Source of the DNA: Polycyclovorans sp046565985 | Lineage (GTDB): Bacteria > Pseudomonadota > Gammaproteobacteria > Nevskiales > Nevskiaceae | Assembly (NCBI GenBank): GCA_046565985.1 | Contig: JBKHXN010000132.1 | Coordinates: 1-6,018 of the forward strand | Length of the DNA stretch: 6,018 bases | Reading direction: 5' to 3' | Shown here: positions 1 through 6,018 of the stretch, in pieces | Position numbering within the stretch: position 1 is the stretch's first letter | Layout: every line of letters begins with the position of its first letter | The notes under the pieces: model-generated | Database searches by the model: none | Seen by the model: the letters and a program-made list of their open reading frames with translations, nothing else | What the model was told of the DNA's origin: nothing | Program-made: the position numbers and the translations under genes

Positions 1-511
1 CGCTGCTCAGTTCGATCCCGTAGCCGTAGCCGGCCAGCGTGCCGGCGCACATGGCCAGCAGCGCCAGCGTCGGCAGGCGCCAGCCGAAGACGGGGAAGAT
101 CAGCCACCACACCACCAGGCCCACCGGCACGCTGTGCACCGCCACCGCCAGCGCCAGGCTGCCGTCGGCGTCGCCGGCGGGGGAGAGCGCCGCGCCATCC
201 CCCAGCGCGTGCACCACCAGGCCGGCCACCGCCAGCGCCAGGGCCGCCAGATGGGCCTCGCGGCGGGCGCGGGTCAGCAGGTGTTCGAGCAGGGTGGGGC
301 CCAGCAGGCCCAGCAGCAGAAAGCCCAGGCTGGCGTAACCGCCGCTGCCCAGTGCGTCCGGCACCACGTCGAGCAGTACCAGGCCGCAGATGCTCACCAG
401 TACAAAGCCGTCCAGAAACGCCAGCAGCGGCGGCCGGCTGCGCGCCAGCACATAGAGCAGCGGGCCGCAGAGCAGCGCCAGCAGGGTGGCCATCAACAGC
501 GGCGAGGGCAT
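1..511 (-). CDS. ZIP-like polytopic membrane protein, possible metal transporter (3' end beyond window)
   Basis: Read on the minus strand from ATG at 511-509, this frame stays open to the window edge, giving 170 residues with no stop; an in-frame TGA at 530-532 lies just upstream. The protein is strongly hydrophobic, with about six likely membrane segments near residues 4-23, 29-50, 58-78, 86-108, 117-140 and 145-165. Three spots resemble ZIP-family metal transporters: LLDVVPDAL (47-54) at the end of segment 2, like the HLLPEAL wording; HALGDG (101-106) in segment 4, like the metal-binding HNxxDG/HSxxEG motif; and HSVPVG (126-131) in segment 5, like HExPxE. The usual segment 5 glutamate, four residues after the histidine, is Val130 here, so metal specificity or transport is uncertain. 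Zn/Fe/Mn transport is inferred only from these motifs. No Shine-Dalgarno precedes ATG 511; Met7 (ATG at 493-491) is an alternative start. The gene begins about 30 bases after the lon terminator, so it probably has its own promoter, which I could not identify. Confidence 0.6.
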   Translation of the reverse strand, partial: MPSPLLMATLLALLCGPLLYVLARSRPPLLAFLDGFVLVSICGLVLLDVVPDALGSGGYASLGFLLLGLLGPTLLEHLLTRARREAHLAALALAVAGLVVHALGDGAALSPAGDADGSLALAVAVHSVPVGLVVWWLIFPVFGWRLPTLALLAMCAGTLAGYGYGIELSS

Positions 512-540
512 GGGGGTCAGCGTCTGGGATCAGGGCGGGC

Positions 541-588
541 AAAAAACAAGGGCAGGGCATCCCGGCGCCCGTCGTCCGGGATGCCCTG
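541..588 (-). terminator. Intrinsic terminator of lon
   Basis: A perfect 13-bp inverted repeat (arms 553-565 and 576-588, CAGGGCATCCCGG and its complement) encloses a 10-base loop. On the minus strand the stem starts five bases after the lon TAG and is followed, six bases later, by a run of six T (complement of 541-546). The position directly after lon and the GC-rich stem with a T tract support rho-independent termination. The small gap between stem and T run makes it slightly less than ideal. It separates lon from the membrane-protein gene that starts at 511. Confidence 0.82.
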
Positions 589-593
589 TGCAG

Positions 594-2324
<1,731 letters not shown>

Positions 2325-2327
2325 CTG

Positions 2328-2330
2328 CTA
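2328..2330 (-). other. lon: In-frame amber codon splitting lon
   Basis: The plus-strand bases cta at 2328-2330 read TAG in the lon frame. The local protein reads IRGRVK-stop-QMEKNQREYYL, where E. coli Lon has RNRVKKQMEKSQREYYL, so the stop replaces a basic residue (usually Lys). One base change from AAG (or from CAG/GAG) would create it. The two halves are in the same frame with no missing or extra residues, so this is a point change and not an indel. The next ATG is at 2324-2322, one codon later. It may be a real nonsense mutation, a base-calling or assembly error, or a site of suppression or reinitiation; the sequence alone does not decide. Confidence 0.95.
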
Positions 2331-3014
2331 CTTCACGCGGCCGCGGATCTTCTTTTCGATATGCAGCACGTCAATCTCGCCTTCCAGCTGGGCAAAGACG
2401 TGTTCCAGGCGCTTGCGGGCGTCGATGATCTCCAGCACCTGCTGCTTGTCTTCCAGCTTGAGCGACAGGTGCGCGGCGATGGTATCGGCCAGGCGCCCGG
2501 GGGAGTCCATGCTCGCCAGCGAGGGCAGCAGTTCGGCGGGCACCTTCTTGTTGAGCTTGGCGTACTGCTCGAACTGGGCCAGCGTGGAGCGGGTGAGAGC
2601 GTCGATCTCCTTGTTGTCGGTCACGCCGCTGGCGTCGTCCGGCAGGGGCTGGCATTCGGCAGTCATGTAGCCCGGGCCGCTTTCCAGCTGCGTGATGCGG
2701 GCGCGCTTGACGCCCTCCACCAGCACTTTCACCGTGCCGTCGGGCAGCTTCAGCATCTGCAGGATGCTCGCCAGCGTGCCCACGTCGTAGAGATCGTGGG
2801 CCTGCGGGTCGTCGGTGTCGGCGGTCTTCTGCGCCACCAGCAGGATGCGCTTGTCGTCCTGCATGGCCGCGGCCAGCGCCTTGATGGACCGTTCCCGGCC
2901 CACGAACAGCGGGATGGCCATGTGCGGGAACACCACCACGTCGCGCAGCGGCAGGACAGGGGCGGTTCGGTCGGTGCTGGAATCCACGGCGGTTCCTCGG
3001 GTTGGAGCCTGCAT
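2328..3014 (-). CDS. lon: Lon protease N-terminal substrate-binding domain, ended by the in-frame amber
   Basis: This 228-residue product is the Lon N-terminal (LAN/PUA-like) domain plus the start of the helical linker. Residues 20-44 (core PLRDVVVFPHMAIPLFVGRE) are the family hallmark, followed by GTLASILQMLKLPDGTVKVL (79-98), RLADTIAAHLSLKLEDKQ (174-191) and the linker helix up to IRGRVK (223-228), all nearly as in E. coli Lon. In the intact enzyme this domain recognises substrates and helps hexamer assembly. I chose ATG 3014-3012 because AAGGAG lies 10 bases upstream and the protein then starts at the usual Lon length. The frame is open further up to 3092, but that would begin inside the receptor's terminator and add about 26 residues with no Lon-like character. 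Translation stops at TAG 2328-2330 where a basic residue is expected, leaving this piece without ATPase or protease. It should be read with the segment at 594-2324 as one interrupted gene. Confidence 0.92.
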   Translation of the reverse strand: MQAPTRGTAVDSSTDRTAPVLPLRDVVVFPHMAIPLFVGRERSIKALAAAMQDDKRILLVAQKTADTDDPQAHDLYDVGTLASILQMLKLPDGTVKVLVEGVKRARITQLESGPGYMTAECQPLPDDASGVTDNKEIDALTRSTLAQFEQYAKLNKKVPAELLPSLASMDSPGRLADTIAAHLSLKLEDKQQVLEIIDARKRLEHVFAQLEGEIDVLHIEKKIRGRVK

Positions 3015-3024
3015 TATGCCTAAG

Positions 3025-3030
3025 CTCCTT
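3025..3030 (-). promoter_or_regulatory. Ribosome binding site of lon
   Basis: AAGGAG on the minus strand (complement of ctcctt) sits 10 bases before ATG 3014. It decides the lon start in favour of 3014 over the in-frame ATG at 3092, which lies inside a terminator hairpin. Confidence 0.8.
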
Positions 3031-3032
3031 AC

Positions 3033-3060
3033 GCTTGAGGCCAGATGCCCGGTTTCAAGC
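3033..3060 (-). promoter_or_regulatory. Possible heat-shock -35 element within a dyad, lon leader
   Basis: On the minus strand CTTGAAA (3059-3053) matches the -35 consensus of heat-shock sigma factor RpoH promoters, the expected regulator of lon in proteobacteria. It also fits a sigma-70 -35 as TTGAAA. The same stretch is the left half of a perfect 6-bp inverted repeat, GCTTGA (3060-3055) and TCAAGC (3038-3033), with 16 bases between. I could not find a convincing -10 of either class at proper spacing before the start codon, so the promoter call is tentative. The dyad could instead be an operator or a leader hairpin just above the ribosome binding site. Confidence 0.33.
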
Positions 3061-3069
3061 CCGCCGTAC

Positions 3070-3107
3070 AAAGAAAAACCCCGCCGGATCAAGACCCGGC
3101 GGGGTTT
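3070..3107 (-). terminator. Intrinsic terminator of the TonB-dependent receptor gene
   Basis: Perfect 12-bp inverted repeat (arms 3076-3087 AAACCCCGCCGG and 3096-3107) with an 8-base loop. Read on the minus strand, it begins 17 bases after the receptor TAG and runs into TTTTTCTTT. This is a textbook rho-independent terminator in that direction. In the plus direction only TTT then GGGG follows, so it is not clearly bidirectional. It isolates lon from the receptor gene upstream. Confidence 0.9.
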
Positions 3108-3124
3108 GGGGTACAGCCGTCCGC

Positions 3125-6018
3125 CTAGAACTCGGCGAAGTAGCGCACGTAGGGGACGATGTCCGGCAGCTCGTGCAGCGTCGGGTCAAAGCTGTTGGCA
3201 AAAGCCGCAACACTGAACGGCGCTGCCTTGCCGAAGACGTTGCGTGCACCAAACACTACCTTGCCCAGGCCGTTGTCCAGCTGGTAGCCCAGCTGCACGT
3301 CGTGGTAGGTCACGCTGCCGATCTTGCGGAACAGGGTGTTTTCCGCACCAGGGATGCCGGCGAAATTGGTGCGGCCGTTGCATAGGCCTTGGGCTTCAAA
3401 GGTCTGCACCGGGTCATTGGGCGGGGCGAACAGGTTGAAGGTGTTGAGCGCCGCGGCCAGGCCGTCCTCACAGATCTCGTTGATATGGTGGATGTAGCGC
3501 ATGTTCCAGGTCACGTCGAGATTGTCCAGCGTCCAGATCAGGCGCGACTGGCCCTTCCAGCGCGGGATGGCGCCGCCGCCGGTGCCGATGCCGACCAGGC
3601 CGATGGTCAGGTCGCTGCCGTCCGCGGTGGGCGAGCTGGAATCACGCTGGTCGGTGTAGGCACCGTTGAGCTGCAGCTTGAAGCTGCCCAGCTCGCGGTC
3701 CGGCACCAGATTGAAGCGGTCCAGCACGCCGCGTACCGGCAGCAGGTAGCTGATGCCGATGTCCACGCCCGAGACTTCCAGCTTGTTCAGGTTGGCCGGG
3801 GTGGCTTCCAGGCGGTTGATGGCACCGGAGGCGACGCGCTCCACGCGCTCGCAGAGGCTGCGCTGGGAGGGATCGGCGCGGTAGCAGAGGTTGAGCACCT
3901 GGCCGGGGGAGACGAAGGTGATCACTTCCTCGATGCGGATGCGGTAGAAGTCCACGTCAATGCTGAAGTCCGGCAGCCAGTTGGGGTTGTAGATGAACCC
4001 GGCGGTGAGGCTGGTGGCCGTCTCCGGGTCCAGCTCCATATTGCCGCCAAACTGGGTGAGGATCTGCGAGCTGGACTGGGTGTAGGAAGACGGTACACCA
4101 TCCGCAGCGCAGTTGGTGCGCACGTTCTCGATGCCGGCCTCCCCGTTGCGCAGCGCCGAGTTGTAGCCGGAGCAGACGTCGGTGACGCTGGGGAAGGAGG
4201 CGATGGTGCCCAGAAACAGATCGGTGACCGCCGGGGCGCGGAAGGCCGTGGAGTAGGTGCTGCGCAGCAGCAGGTCGTCCAGCGGCTTGTAGCGGATGCC
4301 CAGCTTGCCGGTGGTCTCCGGGCTGAAGGTGTCGTACTTGGAGTAGCGGCCGGCGAGGCTCAGCTCCAGGTCCTGCACCGGCAGCCAGCCGTTGAGGCCC
4401 ACCCAGTTCTTCAGCAGCGGTACGGCAAACTCGGCATAGGCCTCGCGCACGCTGATGGCACCGATGGTGGGTGTCTGCGCGTTGTTGGTGCTGCGGCCGG
4501 CGGCGACCAGCGGGTCCGGGTTGGCGGCAAAGTCGGACTTGCGGTATTCCGCGCCCAGCGCCAGGCCCAGGGGTCCGTAGGGCAGGTCCATCAGCTCGGT
4601 GCTGATGCCGGCGGAATAGCCCATCAGGCGGTTGCGCTGCGAGCTGATGCCGGTGTAGGCAAAGTAATCAATCATTTCCTGGGTGATGGTGCCCGGGCCG
4701 TCGAACACGTTCAGCGGCACGCAGCCGTCGCGTGCGCCCACGCAGTTGTCCACCGGGCCGGTGGCCTTGATCACGCGGTCGTAATTCTGCAGGCCTTCTT
4801 CCACGTTGCGGTTGGTGCTCTCGGTAAAGTGGTAGCCCACGTCCCAGTTGAACAGGCGGCCGCCGCGGTCAAAGCTGCCTTCCAGCACGCTGCCCAGACG
4901 GAAGGTGTCCACGTTCTGCTGGAACACGCGCGGGCCCTGCTCGTTGAGGCGCCGGAAGTAGGCACCCAGACCGATCAGGGGGTTGCCCGCATCGCCCTGG
5001 CCCACGTTCTGGCCAAAGGGGTTGAAGGGGTTGGTGACGTCAATGCCGCCTTCGCGGAACAGCCCACCCAGCAGTGCGCCGCCCTGCAGCGGGAAGGCCG
5101 CCAGCTCCTGCTCCGAGCGGCGGATGTTGTAGAGCAGCTCCAGGTTCAGCGCCATGTTGTTGTCGAACTGGCGGTTGAGCTGGCCGAAGATGTTGACGCG
5201 CTCCTGCGGGGTGAGCAGGTAGTTGTCCGGCGCAAAGTTGTAGGAATGGACGTTCTGGCTGTAGCGGACGAAGGTGTCCGGCGAGTTGGTGGTGGGCTGG
5301 CCGATCTGCGCCGGGTCGCGCGTCAGCGCGCACAGGCGCAGGCCGGCGGGGGCGTCAATGCCGGTTTCCACACCGGGAACGATGGGCAGCGGGCCGCCCG
5401 GCATGCCGGCTTCCGCATTCGGGTCAGTTGGTTGCGCGGGGTCGGCCAGCGGGATCACGATGCCGCAGCCGTCGTTGGGGCCGGTGCCGTGGATGGCCTC
5501 GTTGGCGCCGTTGGGTACGAACAGGAAGAAGCCGTGGTCGGTGCCGGGGCTGCCGCGCGTGGTGCCGGTGCCGAATTGCGGCACGGCGCTGATGGCGCGG
5601 TCACCGGCGCGGATCTCGCGCTGGTTGACGTAGCCCACGCTGAAGAACATGGAGGTGGCGCCGCTCACCGTGCCGGTGGAGAAGCTGTGCGCCTGGGTGA
5701 GGCCGTCGCCCTTGTTGGTGAGCTGGACTTCCGAGCTGATGTCGGAGCCGGTGACGTTGCGGCGGGTGATGACGTTGATCACACCGGCGATGGCGTCAGA
5801 GCCGTAGATGGCCGAGGCGCCGTCCTTGAGGATCTCGATCCGCTCGATGATGGAGATGGGGATGGTGTTCAGGTCGGTGGCGCCGGTGGAGAGCGGCGAG
5901 ACGCCGCCCACCCAGCGCTTGCCGTTGACCAGCACCAGGGTGCGGGAAGAGCCGAGCGAGCGCAGATCGACGTTGGTAGAGCCGTTGCCGCCGTTGTTGA
6001 ACAGGGTGTTGAGCGCCG
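3125..6018 (-). CDS. TonB-dependent outer-membrane receptor, substrate unknown (5' end beyond window)
   Basis: An outer-membrane beta-barrel that takes up a ligand using energy passed from TonB-ExbB-ExbD. The frame is open to the right edge; 963 residues are visible. The first visible residues are the plug domain: GSTNVDLRSLGSSRTLVLVNG (visible residues 12-32), then IPISIIERIEILKDGASAIYG (about 52-72) and SDAIAGVINVITRR. The rest is barrel, with typical alternating strands and long loops, the conserved STAFRAPAVTDLF near the middle and LDPETATSLTAGF after it. It ends in Phe (VRYFAEF), the barrel-assembly C-terminal signature, then TAG at 3125-3127. Signal peptide, TonB box and early plug lie outside the window. 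A GTG at 5935 is only an internal valine and not the start, because plug homology continues upstream. Ten cysteines occur as five close pairs. No ligand (siderophore, vitamin B12, glycan, nickel) can be assigned: no partner genes are in view, and lon downstream is behind a terminator. The frame is intact, with no stop or frameshift. Confidence 0.94.
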   Translation of the reverse strand, partial: ALNTLFNNGGNGSTNVDLRSLGSSRTLVLVNGKRWVGGVSPLSTGATDLNTIPISIIERIEILKDGASAIYGSDAIAGVINVITRRNVTGSDISSEVQLTNKGDGLTQAHSFSTGTVSGATSMFFSVGYVNQREIRAGDRAISAVPQFGTGTTRGSPGTDHGFFLFVPNGANEAIHGTGPNDGCGIVIPLADPAQPTDPNAEAGMPGGPLPIVPGVETGIDAPAGLRLCALTRDPAQIGQPTTNSPDTFVRYSQNVHSYNFAPDNYLLTPQERVNIFGQLNRQFDNNMALNLELLYNIRRSEQELAAFPLQGGALLGGLFREGGIDVTNPFNPFGQNVGQGDAGNPLIGLGAYFRRLNEQGPRVFQQNVDTFRLGSVLEGSFDRGGRLFNWDVGYHFTESTNRNVEEGLQNYDRVIKATGPVDNCVGARDGCVPLNVFDGPGTITQEMIDYFAYTGISSQRNRLMGYSAGISTELMDLPYGPLGLALGAEYRKSDFAANPDPLVAAGRSTNNAQTPTIGAISVREAYAEFAVPLLKNWVGLNGWLPVQDLELSLAGRYSKYDTFSPETTGKLGIRYKPLDDLLLRSTYSTAFRAPAVTDLFLGTIASFPSVTDVCSGYNSALRNGEAGIENVRTNCAADGVPSSYTQSSSQILTQFGGNMELDPETATSLTAGFIYNPNWLPDFSIDVDFYRIRIEEVITFVSPGQVLNLCYRADPSQRSLCERVERVASGAINRLEATPANLNKLEVSGVDIGISYLLPVRGVLDRFNLVPDRELGSFKLQLNGAYTDQRDSSSPTADGSDLTIGLVGIGTGGGAIPRWKGQSRLIWTLDNLDVTWNMRYIHHINEICEDGLAAALNTFNLFAPPNDPVQTFEAQGLCNGRTNFAGIPGAENTLFRKIGSVTYHDVQLGYQLDNGLGKVVFGARNVFGKAAPFSVAAFANSFDPTLHELPDIVPYVRYFAEF

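Noticed and set aside
541..593. Small RNA or riboswitch in the lon to membrane-protein gap
   Set aside because: The only structure is the single GC-rich hairpin with a T run, fully explained as the lon terminator.
3015..3092. Longer lon start at ATG 3092
   Set aside because: It lies inside the receptor's terminator hairpin, has no ribosome binding site and adds non-Lon sequence; ATG 3014 has AAGGAG at good spacing.
5933..5935. GTG at 5935 as the start of the receptor gene
   Set aside because: The frame continues upstream to the window edge with typical plug-domain sequence (NVDLRSLGSSRTLVL), so this GTG is an internal valine.

Overview
The window is GC-rich (by eye a little over 60% G+C) and reads as chromosomal DNA of a proteobacterium, most likely a gammaproteobacterium. 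The Lon protein is very close to the enterobacterial form over its whole length. The outer-membrane receptor has the plug wording common in gamma- and alphaproteobacteria with many TonB-dependent receptors. Species-level assignment is not possible from sequence reading alone. All three genes lie on the minus strand, so transcription runs from high to low coordinates.

Layout in transcription order: (1) 6018 to 3125 is a large TonB-dependent outer-membrane receptor. Its 5' end (signal peptide, TonB box, start of the plug) lies outside the window, and its 3' end is intact. (2) 3124 to 3015 is a short intergenic region with a strong intrinsic terminator for the receptor, then a CTTGAAA element inside a GCTTGA/TCAAGC dyad, then a good Shine-Dalgarno for lon. 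(3) 3014 to 594 is lon, the ATP-dependent AAA+ protease La, complete at both ends but cut by one in-frame amber codon (TAG, 2328-2330). The amber falls where Lon proteins normally have a basic residue, between the N-terminal substrate-binding domain and the ATPase-protease part. An ATG lies one codon after it. (4) 593 to 512 holds the lon terminator. (5) 511 to 1 is the 5' part of a polytopic membrane protein with ZIP metal-transporter-like motifs; it runs off the left edge.

The genes do not look like one operon: a hairpin terminator follows both the receptor and lon, so lon appears to be its own transcription unit. The usual gammaproteobacterial lon neighbours (clpX upstream, hupB downstream) are absent. 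The main point of interest is the split lon. It could be a real nonsense mutation, a sequence error, or a two-polypeptide Lon made by reinitiation. Both the lon and receptor genes end in TAG at the expected C-terminus just before a terminator, so general reassignment of TAG is unlikely. I found no CRISPR array, tRNA, rRNA, insertion sequence or clear novel multi-gene system.
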